From positions 88,633 through 152,632 of the forward strand of contig NZ_JADHDU010000006.1 in NCBI RefSeq assembly GCF_016820495.1: DNA of 64,000 bases, given 5' to 3'. The translations under genes were made by a program, and so were the position numbers. The notes below the pieces were generated by a model, which saw only the letters and a list, made by a program, of their open reading frames with translations, was not told where the DNA came from and did no database searches. Shown here one piece after another: positions 33,038 to 41,978 of this stretch (positions within the stretch are counted from its first letter, which is position 1; every line of letters begins with the position of its first letter). The DNA is from Planococcus beigongshangi (GTDB lineage Bacteria > Bacillota > Bacilli > Bacillales_A > Planococcaceae).

Positions 33038-34116
33038 ATGGAATTGCTCAAAAAATCATTTGATGAAACAAGTTTTCAGCTGTCGGGCCATGGTCCGAGG
33101 AATGCGGGCGTATTAAAAAAGGCGTTTGAGGAAATTGAGGGGAAAGTTAAATCTGATATTTACGGAACAGGAGCTGCCATCAAAGATTTCGAAAAGAAGA
33201 TGGCGACATTCCTGGGGAAAGAAAAAGCAGTGTTTTTCCCGAGCGGCACCATGGCGCAGCAGATTGCACTGCGAATCTGGTGCGATGAACAGGGGGCAGC
33301 AAAAGTCGCTTATCACCCGTTATCCCATTTGGAGATTCATGAAGAAGACGGCTTGAAGGAGCTGCACGGCATTGAATCCGTGCTGCTCACGGACCGCAAT
33401 AAGGTGATCGGACTTGAAGACATCCGCTCCATGGAACCGGCGGTTTCCTGCGTGCTGCTCGAATTGCCGCAGCGTGAAATCGGGGGGCAGCTGCCGGATT
33501 ATAAAACGCTGGAGGCGATTTCGGAATACTGCCGGGAAAATGGCGTGCGGCTGCATCTGGACGGTGCCCGGATATTGGAAACATTGCCTTTCTACAACCG
33601 GACGGCCGAGGAAATCTGCAGTCTCTTCGACAGCGTCTACCTGTCGATGTATAAAGGGATCGGCGGAGTGGCCGGTGCGATCCTGGCCGGAAGTGAATCG
33701 TTTACCAACCGGTCAAAAGTCTGGAAAAAACGTTACGGCGGTGATTTGATTTCACTTTATCCTTATATTTTCACGGCAGATTATTATTTCGATAAGCGCA
33801 AAGACAAGATGGGCGAGTATTACGAATCAGCCAAAAAGCTTGCTGCATTTTACAATTCCTGCGAAGGTGTTTCGACACTGCCGGAAGTTCCTGTGTCGAA
33901 TATGTTCCATGTGCATATCCGTAAGCCGGCAGAAGAAGCTGCCCGAATCCTTGCTGAGGTACAGCAGGAATCGGGGGTGGGCTTATCGGGGTATGTAAGG
34001 AAATCGATGCAGCCAGCTGTTATTTTGAAGTCAGCCTCGGAGATCTGTATCCGACGGTTCCGCAGGAAGAATTGGAACGGGCATTTCAGCTGCTCGATGA
34101 AAAAATGAAAGCCTGA
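33038..34116 (+). pseudogene. L-threonine aldolase-like PLP enzyme with a frameshift near its C-terminus
   Basis: About 360 residues of a beta-eliminating lyase/threonine aldolase fold: F-F-P-S-G-T-M-A-Q-Q near 68, L-H-L-D-G-A-R near 172 and the PLP lysine Lys206 in S-M-Y-K-G-I-G-G. It would split threonine or related 3-hydroxy amino acids into glycine and an aldehyde. The frame is intact to about 33997, where one base appears to be missing in GTAAGG. The original frame then runs to a short unrelated tail ending near 34108, while the -1 shifted frame restores a sensible C-terminus (E-I-D-A-A-S-C-Y-F-E-V, then Q-L-L-D-E-K-M-K-A). It may be inactive, or a sequencing error. The start uses GGTGA ten nt upstream. 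Confidence 0.75.
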
Positions 34117-34128
34117 CTATATCGAATG

Positions 34129-34149
34129 GAGAGGGGCGCCTCTCTTTTT
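34129..34149 (+). terminator. Short intrinsic terminator
   Basis: GAGAGG/CCTCTC stem, loop GGCG, five T after it. Confidence 0.65.
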
Positions 34150-34156
34150 CAATCTT

Positions 34157-34936
34157 TCAATCCGAACCAAGAAATTTTTCGACGACCCCGAGAAACAGTC
34201 GGACCTGTTCAACATTTGGCGCATGTCCGGAATCCTGGAATTCCATATAATCGGCATCCGGGATCAATACAGCCGTTTCCCGCCCTTTTGCAGGAGGATT
34301 CAAGCCATCGTATTTGCCGCTGATCACAAGTGTTTCGGCAGTGATCCTTTTCAGGTCACCCCGGAAATCAAAGTTTTTTAAAGCGTTGGCTGCGGCACCC
34401 TGCTGTTTATTTGTCAGCATCCGGCTCCTTTTGGAAATCTCTTTTTGCCAGGCATTGACGGTTTTCAGGTCATGAAAGATGAATTTCGACGAAAGATTCA
34501 ATTTTTCCGTAATGCTCAGTCCGGCAAAATCTTCTTTATAGCGCTCGAACAATTCCGTCATGGACGATTGTGTTCCGAAGGATTTTGTGGCAGCGAGTAT
34601 CAGCTTTTCCACGCGCTTCGGCTGTCTGATGGCGACACCCTGGGCGATATAGCTGCCCATTGAAATGCCGAGAACATAAACCGAATCGAGTCTAAGATGG
34701 TCGAGTAAAGCGACCGTATCTTCAATATGGTCTTCCAGTGTAAATTCCTCCGGCTTGTCGGATTCCCCGTGCCCGCGGGAATCGAGCGCGATAAGCCGGA
34801 ATTTGTCTTTCAAGTACTCCATTTCCCGGTAGAACATCTGATGATTGCTGCTGAGCCCATGCAATAGCATCAGCGGTTTTCCTTTCCCCATATCTTCGTA
34901 AAACAGGCGGATTCCTTTATTGTTGAAAAATGGCAT
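34157..34936 (-). CDS. Alpha/beta hydrolase
   Basis: A 259-residue single-domain hydrolase. The oxyanion motif is L-L-H-G-L-S-S near residue 25, the nucleophile elbow G-I-S-M-G-S near 95, the acid in V-I-S-G-K-Y-D-G-L near 205 and the catalytic His in D-S-G-H-A-P-N near 235. D-S-R-G-H-G-E-S near 58 is a typical family landmark. Substrate (ester, lactone or 3-oxoadipate enol-lactone-like) unknown. AAAAGGAG eight nt upstream supports this start; the longer open frame reaching further upstream lacks one. Confidence 0.87.
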   Translation of the reverse strand: MPFFNNKGIRLFYEDMGKGKPLMLLHGLSSNHQMFYREMEYLKDKFRLIALDSRGHGESDKPEEFTLEDHIEDTVALLDHLRLDSVYVLGISMGSYIAQGVAIRQPKRVEKLILAATKSFGTQSSMTELFERYKEDFAGLSITEKLNLSSKFIFHDLKTVNAWQKEISKRSRMLTNKQQGAAANALKNFDFRGDLKRITAETLVISGKYDGLNPPAKGRETAVLIPDADYMEFQDSGHAPNVEQVRLFLGVVEKFLGSD

Positions 34937-34993
34937 AATGATTCTCCTTTTCAAAACAGCTGTAACATCTTTATACCCATTTTCGAGGATAAT

Positions 34994-35020
34994 AAAAAAC
35001 CCCGCCATGACAGGCAGGGG
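34994..35020 (-). terminator. Terminator of the TVP38 gene
   Basis: CCCCGCC pairs with GGC-GGGG (one bulged base) and has a reverse-strand T-run of six. Confidence 0.7.
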
Positions 35021-35024
35021 AAAT

Positions 35025-35576
35025 TTACTGTTGGACAGGGCCGGCTTTATGATATCTGTCGATTGCCAGAAACAAAGCAATCAGCACAAACAGGAAAGCG
35101 AGTGTCAGATACCACGGGAATTCAGTGATTGATTGTCCGAATGCTGTATAGACCACAGCGGGAAGCGTCAGGCCGAGGGCGGAATAATACATGTACTCCT
35201 TAAAACTTTTCGTCATATCCATCAGATAGAAACAAAGCAGCTGGAAATGGACGAAAGGCATGATGCGAAGAAGCATGACCTGACCGACGGTGAGCGTTCT
35301 GTCCGGAAAAATCCGATCTTTTAAATCCGTCATTTTATGATAGAAACGGGGCAGGCGTTTCAACAGGAAATACGTAATGGCGCTCATCAGCAATAAACCT
35401 GCAAAAGATAGCAGCGCACCATGGACGAATCCGAAGACAACACCGCCGGCGACACATACGGCGATTACAGGCAGAAACAGGAATGGCCTGATCAAATGTA
35501 GCAGTACGAAGAAAAAAGGGGCCATCCAACCGGCATTTTCAATGAAAACTTCAACCGATTTTTCAAATTGGTCCAT
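35025..35576 (-). CDS. TVP38/TMEM64 (DedA-like) membrane protein
   Basis: A 183-residue protein with five or six membrane helices. The first helix is followed by P-F-L-F-L-P and the loop G-G-V-V-F-G-F-V-H-G near residue 48; L-L-R-I-M-P-F-V-H-F-Q near 103 is the conserved VTT/SNARE-associated domain segment. Family members are linked to lipid scrambling, undecaprenyl-phosphate or proton-coupled transport; this branch has no settled function. GGAGG lies six nt before the ATG. The 228 nt upstream of the divergent pair hold no gene. Confidence 0.85.
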   Translation of the reverse strand: MDQFEKSVEVFIENAGWMAPFFFVLLHLIRPFLFLPVIAVCVAGGVVFGFVHGALLSFAGLLLMSAITYFLLKRLPRFYHKMTDLKDRIFPDRTLTVGQVMLLRIMPFVHFQLLCFYLMDMTKSFKEYMYYSALGLTLPAVVYTAFGQSITEFPWYLTLAFLFVLIALFLAIDRYHKAGPVQQ

Positions 35577-35804
35577 AAAGGCCTCCTAAGGAATAGATAA
35601 TGATGTCAATAAAGAAGGATAAAACATTAACCCTGTTCTGGCAAGCTTTTTGACTGGGAAACGGAATGGCCTGGACGCTGAAAAGGTGAAATGAAGAATA
35701 TTTTGATAAACTGTGGAAGAAGGACTGTCCGTTCAGCCGAAGCCTGATCAACGGACCTTTCTGCAGCTATTAGGGGACAGTAAAACACTAAGGGGATGTT
35801 ATAC

Positions 35805-37037
35805 GTGAAATCGACAGAAACCGTTTTTCCAATCGAGCAGGTGCAGATGCAATTTCCGGCACTCGAACGAAAGTATAAAGAAAAACCGGCCGCTTATTTT
35901 GACGGCCCGGGAGGATCACAGGTCCTGCTTCAGTCAATCACTGCGATTTCCGGTTATATGCTGAGAGGCGGTGCAAATCTTCATGGCACTTTCCCGTCGA
36001 GCTGGGAGACGGAGCAAATCATTTCAGAAGCGAGGGAAACTGTCGCTGACTTTTTGAATGTGAAGCCGAACGAAGTTGCATTCGGCGCCAATATGACGAC
36101 ACTTACCATCGCGATCGCGAACGCACTCGGTAAAAATTTTAAAACGGGCGATGAAATCGTCGTGACAGAAATGGACCACCGCGCAAATGTAGACCCATGG
36201 CTGATGATGGCGGAGGACCGCGGTTTGACAGTGCGCTGGATCCCTGTAGACAAAGAAAAGCTTACGCTCGATATGAGCGATATCGGATCGTTGATCAATG
36301 ATAAAACAAGGGTAGTGGCACTCGGCATGGCTTCGAACGCCATCGGCACGGTCGTGGATCTTGCACCTGCCGTCAAACGGGCAAGGGAAGTCGGTGCACT
36401 GGTGGTGGCGGACGCAGTCCATGCAGCCCCTCATCTTGTGATAGACCGTGATTCCCAGGATATCGATATCCTCCTGTGCTCTGTCTATAAATTCTTCGGG
36501 CCGCATATCGGCATTGCGGCAATCCGTGAAGATGTTTTTGAAAAACTGGCGCCATATAAATTGACGACATCGCCGACATATTATCCGGATAAACTCGAGA
36601 CGGGGACTCAGAACCATGAAGGAATTGCCGGCATCCGTCCGGCCATCGAATTTTTCGCTTCATTCGGTGAGGGACAGACGCGCCGCGAAAAAATCGTATC
36701 CGGTTTCCATGTCATCGAGGAGTATGAAAACAAATTGGCGCAGCGTCTGCGGAGCGGCCTTGCAGAAATCGAAAAAGTGACTTTATGGCAGGCAGGGGAG
36801 GACGTGGCGAAAACACCGACAATCGCTTTTCAGGTTGAAGGGTATGAGCCGCAGGATGTGTGCGTGTTCCTTGCTGAAGAGCACAGCATTTTCACTGCTT
36901 CGGGCCATTTCTATGCATCGACGTTAGGCGACGTATTGGATGTCAATAAAACCGGCGGCTGGGTGCGGGCAGGACTGGCACCTTATAATACCGAAGAAGA
37001 GGTGGAACGTTTTATCTCTGCCATTGCATCTCTGTAA
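35805..37037 (+). CDS. Cysteine desulfurase-like aminotransferase class V protein
   Basis: A 410-residue PLP enzyme of the cysteine-desulfurase-like group. A-Y-F-D-G-P-G-G-S is near residue 32, E-M-D-H-R-A-N-V-D-P-W near 122, D-A-V-H-A-A-P near 203 and the PLP lysine Lys229 in S-V-Y-K-F-F-G. The C-terminal active-site cysteine loop of true NifS/IscS/SufS is not evident, so sulfur transfer should not be assumed; it may act as a lyase or isomerase-like enzyme. A GTG nine nt after AAGGGG is taken as start; an in-frame ATG three codons earlier overlaps that site. Single-gene unit. Confidence 0.82.
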   Translation: MKSTETVFPIEQVQMQFPALERKYKEKPAAYFDGPGGSQVLLQSITAISGYMLRGGANLHGTFPSSWETEQIISEARETVADFLNVKPNEVAFGANMTTLTIAIANALGKNFKTGDEIVVTEMDHRANVDPWLMMAEDRGLTVRWIPVDKEKLTLDMSDIGSLINDKTRVVALGMASNAIGTVVDLAPAVKRAREVGALVVADAVHAAPHLVIDRDSQDIDILLCSVYKFFGPHIGIAAIREDVFEKLAPYKLTTSPTYYPDKLETGTQNHEGIAGIRPAIEFFASFGEGQTRREKIVSGFHVIEEYENKLAQRLRSGLAEIEKVTLWQAGEDVAKTPTIAFQVEGYEPQDVCVFLAEEHSIFTASGHFYASTLGDVLDVNKTGGWVRAGLAPYNTEEEVERFISAIASL

Positions 37038-37050
37038 AATGAATTCCAGC

Positions 37051-37082
37051 AAAAAAAGCTTCGCAAACGCGAAGCTTTTTTT
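37051..37082. terminator. Bidirectional terminator
   Basis: Fourteen-pair stem AAAAAAAGCTTCGC/GCGAAGCTTTTTTT between convergent genes. Confidence 0.92.
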
Positions 37083-37084
37083 GC

Positions 37085-37819
37085 TTATTTCATCGCTTTA
37101 TGTGAAAACGGACATTTCCCCTGGATGGGTTCACTGTCGTCGCCGATAAAGAATTGCTTCCATTCATTGTGCTCCGGATCGCCGAAATGGCTGATATCCG
37201 GATGCGTCGGCAGCTGGTCCCACTTCTCCACTCGCTGGCGGACTTTTTCGCGGGACATGATGCCGCCTTTTTCCGTACCTGTCAACCCTTCGAAGATGCG
37301 GCGCGGCTGGAAGCCGAGCACCATCGCATTGCCAAGGTCGCGCGTTTTCCGGCGTTTATAGGCGGGCGCATTGCCGAACACGAAAATCGGTTCGCCGTTA
37401 AAGACGAAATCCCATAGATAATGATCCGGATCTGTCGGTTTATCCGTCGGCCACTCCATTTCATCGACATTGTGGAGATATTGCAGGATTGCCCAAAATT
37501 CATCCCGGTACTGCTCCAGGCTGCCTTCCGTCTCAAATGGTTCCACAAATACGAAAAGTCCGTGCCGCTTATGTTTCGGGTCATTGAACAGGGACAGGAA
37601 TTCTCCGACTGCAACAGGAAGCTGCGACCAGTCATCCCGGCTTATGTATGCGTATCTCAATTCACCTTTCAGTTCACCGCTCATTCCGAAATAACACGGG
37701 AATGTCTTGTCGGTGACGGTATGATGAAAGGTCCTGTATTCGTTTCTCAGCCACTCCGGCAGATCACTGCGTGTTTCAAAATCTTCTTTCGTCAATAAAG
37801 CCTTATATGCTGTCTGCAT
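37085..37819 (-). CDS. YqcI/YcgG-family protein
   Basis: A 244-residue protein of the YqcI/YcgG family: F-P-C-Y-F-G near residue 40, L-R-Y-A-Y near 53, F-V-F-V-E-P near 90, F-W-x-I-L-Q-Y-L near 108, F-N-G-E-P-I-F-V-F-G-N-A-P near 140 and a K-C-P-F motif near the C-terminus. The family often neighbours amino-acid or antibiotic-tailoring genes and is suggested to be heme-oxygenase-related or enzymatic, but no activity is firmly known to me. GGAGGAG lies six nt before the ATG. Single-gene unit. Confidence 0.82.
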   Translation of the reverse strand: MQTAYKALLTKEDFETRSDLPEWLRNEYRTFHHTVTDKTFPCYFGMSGELKGELRYAYISRDDWSQLPVAVGEFLSLFNDPKHKRHGLFVFVEPFETEGSLEQYRDEFWAILQYLHNVDEMEWPTDKPTDPDHYLWDFVFNGEPIFVFGNAPAYKRRKTRDLGNAMVLGFQPRRIFEGLTGTEKGGIMSREKVRQRVEKWDQLPTHPDISHFGDPEHNEWKQFFIGDDSEPIQGKCPFSHKAMK

Positions 37820-38010
37820 TTGTTCTCCTCCGATGCATTTAGAAGTCTTTATTTTTATTTCCTTAATCCTCCAAACTTAAACTTCGGCAGAAAATGAAAA
37901 AAGTGAAAGAGGACGAAAAAAATGGTACACTCTTAACAGCGATGTAATTTCGAACAAGAAATGCAGAACTCCATCCTTCGCAGAGAAGAATGAATAAAAG
38001 GAGAATGAAC

Positions 38011-38463
38011 TTGACACACCATCAATACAAAGAAGAAACGCCGCCGAATTACGATGATTTGAAAAAAGCTGTCAACCGCATGGCCAACTGGAAGGAACGT
38101 TTGGCTGCTGTTGAGGAGCTTGCCAACTGGAAAACGGAACAGACTGTCAGCATCCTGACAAACCGTCTGAAAAATGACCCGGTTTATCAGGTGCAGGAAG
38201 CAGCGTATGATGCGCTGCAGAATTTCGGCGAAGAAGTTGAAATGCCGGAACGCAACGAACATGAACTGATCAAAGATGCCAATAAAGTGCTTGTCCGCAT
38301 CAAGAAAAGTCTGCCTGCCAACCACAGCTACGAAGATTTCAAAGAGAAGCTGCAAAAAATGCGCAGCGACATCTATGATACGTATAAAGGCGACAAAGGT
38401 GAAGATTTTGAAAACTGGCTCCATGAAAAGTGGAAAGCCGCACCTGTCAGAACAAAACGATAA
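38011..38463 (+). CDS. HEAT-repeat-like small protein
   Basis: A 150-residue soluble helical protein. Residues about 20-75 look like one or two HEAT/PBS-lyase repeats (W-K-E-R-L-A-A-V-E-E-L, then V-Y-Q-V-Q-E-A-A-Y-D-A-L-Q), and the rest is charged helix ending in a basic tail. Such proteins usually act as scaffolds. The start is a TTG seven nt after AAAAGGAG; ATGs upstream overlap this site. It is followed by a strong terminator. No partner is suggested by the neighbours. Confidence 0.7.
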   Translation: MTHHQYKEETPPNYDDLKKAVNRMANWKERLAAVEELANWKTEQTVSILTNRLKNDPVYQVQEAAYDALQNFGEEVEMPERNEHELIKDANKVLVRIKKSLPANHSYEDFKEKLQKMRSDIYDTYKGDKGEDFENWLHEKWKAAPVRTKR

Positions 38464-38471
38464 TAACGAGC

Positions 38472-38510
38472 AAAACCGGTACGGGGATCTTTCCCGTACC
38501 GGTTTTTTTC
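38472..38510 (+). terminator. Intrinsic terminator
   Basis: AAAACCGGTACGGG pairs with CCCGTACCGGTTTT, then T-run of seven. Confidence 0.9.
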
Positions 38511-38519
38511 ATTGTCCAG

Positions 38520-38684
38520 TCTTATGCCTGTCGGAGCTGAATGGCCGTTATCGCTTTTCGGTGTCCAGACTCCAACGGGCCAACTCCTCGGGTCATAAGC
38601 TAATCCAGCTGCGCGGCCAAGGCCACTTCGCTGGCTCGTCTTATGCCTGTCGGAGCTGAACGGCCGTTGTCGCTTTTCTGTGCT
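38520..38684. repeat. Intergenic repeat: 45-bp direct repeat at 118-bp period
   Basis: A block starting GTCTTATGCCTGTCGGAGCT at 38520 recurs at 38638 with about four changes over 45 bp. The 70 bp between are GC-rich and inverted-repeat-like (TCCAACGGGCCA, GCTGCGCGGCC, GCCACTTCGC). The pattern looks like a rearranged copy of a dispersed intergenic element of the kind common in Bacillus-group genomes. The second copy ends at the bioY stop codon. Confidence 0.6.
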
Positions 38685-39267
38685 ACATGAATTTCTTGAT
38701 GATCGGTTTGAGCCTGAAACCGAAAAGTCCGGCGAGCACCGCTAGGATCAGGTCTTTTGGCAGCGGCGGAACCATCCAGGCCCAGGCGAGGGCATACGTA
38801 AACCCTTCCGGTGCAGCGAACCATAATTTATAAGCCCCATACATCCAGTTCGTCCCGACGGCATAATTGATGACGAGTCCGGCTAGGGCAGCAGCGGCAA
38901 ATCCTTTGCGCGTCGGAATTTTCTCAGCGATCAAGCCGACGACATAGGCAAGCAGGATAAAAGATAGGATAAATCCGAATGTCGGTGAAATGATGGTATC
39001 CATGCCGCCTGAAAATTTTGCGAAAACGGGTACACCGGCGAGGCCGATAAAAGTGTAGACCACCATAGCGGCAGCACCGAGCCTACTGCCGAGCAGGATC
39101 CCCGCAAGAATAGCAAAGAATGTCTGAAGCGTGATCGGCACGCCGCCGATGATCAGAAAAGATGTCAGGTTGGCACCGATCGCCATCAACGCTGAAAACA
39201 TGCCGATATGGACTAATTTCAATGTTTTTGAATGATTTGCAGATCTGCTTTTCGTTATGGTAGTCAT
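38683..39267 (-). CDS. bioY: Biotin transporter substrate-binding subunit BioY
   Basis: A 194-residue integral membrane S-component of an ECF-type biotin importer. Six helices are visible. The family signatures G-V-P-I-T-L-Q-T-F-F near residue 43, Y-T-F-I-G-L-A-G-V-P-V-F near 72, and S-P-T-F-G-F-I-L-S-F near 92 are intact. It would partner with shared EcfAA'T components encoded elsewhere or work alone. GGAGG lies seven nt before the ATG. A promoter and BirA-like operator lie directly upstream, so biotin should repress it. Confidence 0.92.
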   Translation of the reverse strand: MTTITKSRSANHSKTLKLVHIGMFSALMAIGANLTSFLIIGGVPITLQTFFAILAGILLGSRLGAAAMVVYTFIGLAGVPVFAKFSGGMDTIISPTFGFILSFILLAYVVGLIAEKIPTRKGFAAAALAGLVINYAVGTNWMYGAYKLWFAAPEGFTYALAWAWMVPPLPKDLILAVLAGLFGFRLKPIIKKFM

Positions 39268-39295
39268 GAGGTCCTCCAATTTATGTATTAAACAA

Positions 39296-39324
39296 AGTAT
39301 AATAAAGCAGGGAAAATGAGTCAA
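39296..39324 (-). promoter_or_regulatory. Sigma-A promoter of bioY
   Basis: Reverse strand TTGACT, 17 nt, TATACT. The -35 box lies inside the BirA-like operator. Confidence 0.65.
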
Positions 39325-39349
39325 CATAAATTATAAATGAGTTAACACA
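39317..39349. promoter_or_regulatory. BirA-like operator of bioY
   Basis: GTCAAC and GTTAAC are separated by exactly 15 nt, the spacing of known BirA boxes (GTTAAC-N15-GTTAAC type). It overlaps the -35 box, consistent with repression when BirA is biotinyl-adenylate loaded. Confidence 0.55.
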
Positions 39350-39446
39350 TGATGCTTTTATTGAATTCATCTTTTAATCCACATTCCCAATTCCGAATGC
39401 TTCATGTTAGAATATTCCATGTTTACGAGATGAGAGGAGTGTTGGA

Positions 39447-41042
39447 ATGACAGAATGGTGGAAAAAGGGAACAGTCTATCAAATTTATCCGAGAAGTTTC
39501 ATGGATGCGAATGGTGACGGTGTCGGAGATATAAGAGGGATCATTCAGAAACTGGATTACCTGGAGGATCTCGGAATCGATATTGTCTGGCTGTCGCCGG
39601 TGTATGATTCACCTAATGACGACAACGGATACGATATCCGTGATTATCAAAAAATCATGGCTGAATTCGGAACGATGGAGGATTTCGATGAAATGCTCGA
39701 GCAGATGCACGCCCGCGGGATGAAATTGATGATGGATCTGGTCGTCAATCACACGTCCGATGAACATGGCTGGTTCAGCTCCAAACCCGAATATTACATA
39801 TGGCGTGGCAAGCCGAATAACTGGAAGTCGTTCTTCAGCGGTTCAGCGTGGGAATTCGACGAACAGCGGCAACAATACTACCTGCATCTGTTCTCGAAAA
39901 AGCAGCCGGATCTGAATTGGGAAAATCCCGACTTGCGTGAATCGGTTTATGGAATGATGCGCTGGTGGCTTGATAAAGGTGTCGACGGTTTCCGGATGGA
40001 TGTCATCAATCTGATTTCAAAAGATCCCGAGTTGCCTGACGCACCTGATGGAGACGGCGGACCGTATTACATGAATGGCCCGAAAATTCACGATTATCTG
40101 CAGGAGATGAACCGTGAAGTGCTTGCGGAGTACGATATCGTTACAGTCGGCGAAATGCCTGGGGCGTCGGTTGCGGATGCCGTCAATTATACGGATCCTG
40201 AGCGCAGGGAACTCAATATGATTTTCACTTTCGAACATATGGGGCTCGATCAGACTGGTGGAGAAAAATGGGATTTGAAACCGCTCAAATTGACCGACCT
40301 GAAACACAATATGGAACACTGGCAGCATGCCCTCCACAAGAAGGGGTGGAACAGCCTCTATTGGAACAATCACGACCAGCCGAGAATCGTTTCACGTTTC
40401 GGTGATGACGGAAAATACCGGATCGAATCGGCAAAAATGCTTGCAGCCTGCCTTCATTTCATGCAAGGGACCCCGTATATCTATCAGGGTGAAGAAATCG
40501 GCATGACGAATGTCCGCTTTGATTCGATCGATGAGTACCGGGACATCGAAACGCTGAATATGTATGACGAAAAACGGAGCGGGGGCGTTCCGCACGATAC
40601 CATCATGCGATCGATCTATGTAAAAGGCCGCGACAATGCGCGGACTCCGATGCAGTGGAACGGTGATGCGAACGGCGGTTTTACAACAGGAACTCCGTGG
40701 CTCGGCGTCAATCCGAACTATAAGGACATCAATACATTGAACAAGGATGACGGAAATTCGATTTTTCAATTCTATAGAAAACTGATCCGCATGCGAAAAG
40801 AAATGGAGATCATCACGCACGGGAATTTCACTTTACTGCACCGTGACGATGACAGCGTATTTGCCTATACACGTGAATATGAGGATGAAAAACTGACTGT
40901 ATACTGCAATTTTTCAGACCGCGAACAGCAATTCGATCTGCCGGACGGTGAACTTTTGATCGGCAATTACAATTCGCTGGAAAGCAACGAACTACTGGTT
41001 CTCCGGCCATATGAAACAGCCGTGTTCAATAAAAAATCCTAG
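39447..41042 (+). CDS. GH13 alpha-glucosidase, oligo-1,6-glucosidase type
   Basis: A 531-residue cytoplasmic glycoside hydrolase of the GH13_31-like group. It is a TIM barrel with domain B and a beta C-terminal domain. Catalytic residues are nucleophile Asp185 (G-F-R-M-D-V), acid/base Glu236 (V-G-E-M-P-G) and Asp310 (N-N-H-D-Q-P-R). The residue after the nucleophile is Val, which in characterised enzymes goes with alpha-1,6 specificity (isomaltose, panose), whereas its two paralogues here have Ala. The ribosome site is GAGGAG. It opens the sugar cluster and is followed by the ROK kinase after 56 nt. Confidence 0.92.
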   Translation: MTEWWKKGTVYQIYPRSFMDANGDGVGDIRGIIQKLDYLEDLGIDIVWLSPVYDSPNDDNGYDIRDYQKIMAEFGTMEDFDEMLEQMHARGMKLMMDLVVNHTSDEHGWFSSKPEYYIWRGKPNNWKSFFSGSAWEFDEQRQQYYLHLFSKKQPDLNWENPDLRESVYGMMRWWLDKGVDGFRMDVINLISKDPELPDAPDGDGGPYYMNGPKIHDYLQEMNREVLAEYDIVTVGEMPGASVADAVNYTDPERRELNMIFTFEHMGLDQTGGEKWDLKPLKLTDLKHNMEHWQHALHKKGWNSLYWNNHDQPRIVSRFGDDGKYRIESAKMLAACLHFMQGTPYIYQGEEIGMTNVRFDSIDEYRDIETLNMYDEKRSGGVPHDTIMRSIYVKGRDNARTPMQWNGDANGGFTTGTPWLGVNPNYKDINTLNKDDGNSIFQFYRKLIRMRKEMEIITHGNFTLLHRDDDSVFAYTREYEDEKLTVYCNFSDREQQFDLPDGELLIGNYNSLESNELLVLRPYETAVFNKKS

Positions 41043-41098
41043 AAAATGAAAAATTATCGGTTATGATAAGATTACTTCACTGATGGAGGAGGGACAGA

Positions 41099-41974
41099 AT
41101 GGCAAATGTTTTGGGAGTGGATATCGGCGGCACAAAAATCCGCCTCGGCATCATTGACACTGCCGGCACACTGCTGTACGACGAAAAAATAGCGACGCAA
41201 TTTCCGCTGTATACGTATTTGGAGGAAAATGTCCTCCGTCTTTTAAAGCAGTTTCCGGATGTTGAAGCAATCGGCATCGGCACGCACGGATTCGTCGATC
41301 CGAAGCTGGGGCGCATCATCTTTTCGACGGATGCTTTGCCGGGCTGGTCAGGCACTGCTGTCAAAGAGCAATTGGAGGCGGCCACCGGAAAACGGGTGGA
41401 AGTAGAAAACGACGCCAATTGTGCAGCATTGGCAGAAGCGAAGTTCGGAGCGGCAAAAGGGCTGGACCGGGTTGTCTGCTTGACGCTTGGCACAGGTCTT
41501 GGAGGCGGCATCCTTTGGGACGGTAAATTATTAAGCGGCGGTCCGAACGGCGGCGCAGCGGAACTTGGACATCTGACCTTATATCCGGGCGGCGCGGAAT
41601 GTGCTTGCGGCCGTAAGGGCTGTTACGAGCAATACGTTTCCGGCACAGGTATTCAGCGGCGCATCCGTGAAGCGGGACTGGATATGAGCCCGCTTGAAAT
41701 GTTCAAAGCAGCTGCCACGGACGAAAAATCTGCCGGATTGATGAAAGGGTTCGCTTATGATCTCGCAATCGTCATCAGTTCATTGCAGGCGGTTTTCGAT
41801 ATGCAAGCTGTCATCATCGGCGGTGGGGTATCGGAATCAGCCGACTACTGGTGGCCGCAATTGCAGGAAGAATTGAAACCTTTATTGCTCAACCCATTGA
41901 ATATCCTTACAGCGGAATTCGGCAACGATGCCGGAGTACTTGGCGCTGCATTACTTGTACTGGAAGGAAAGTGA
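41099..41974 (+). CDS. ROK-family sugar kinase (glucokinase-like)
   Basis: A 291-residue kinase. The ATP-binding D-I-G-G-T-K is at residues 8-13, G-T-H-G-F-V-D near 62, E-N-D-A-N-C-A-A near 101, and the ROK signature G-T-G-L-G-G-G-I near 130 with E-L-G-H near 153. The zinc-binding motif reads C-A-C-G-R-K-G-C near 168. It would phosphorylate glucose released by the neighbouring alpha-glucosidases; the length and context favour glucokinase, though fructokinase or an allose/mannose kinase cannot be excluded. It has GGAGGAGGG upstream and lies 4 nt before the ABC ATPase gene. Confidence 0.88.
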   Translation: MANVLGVDIGGTKIRLGIIDTAGTLLYDEKIATQFPLYTYLEENVLRLLKQFPDVEAIGIGTHGFVDPKLGRIIFSTDALPGWSGTAVKEQLEAATGKRVEVENDANCAALAEAKFGAAKGLDRVVCLTLGTGLGGGILWDGKLLSGGPNGGAAELGHLTLYPGGAECACGRKGCYEQYVSGTGIQRRIREAGLDMSPLEMFKAAATDEKSAGLMKGFAYDLAIVISSLQAVFDMQAVIIGGGVSESADYWWPQLQEELKPLLLNPLNILTAEFGNDAGVLGAALLVLEGK

Positions 41975-41978
41975 AATC

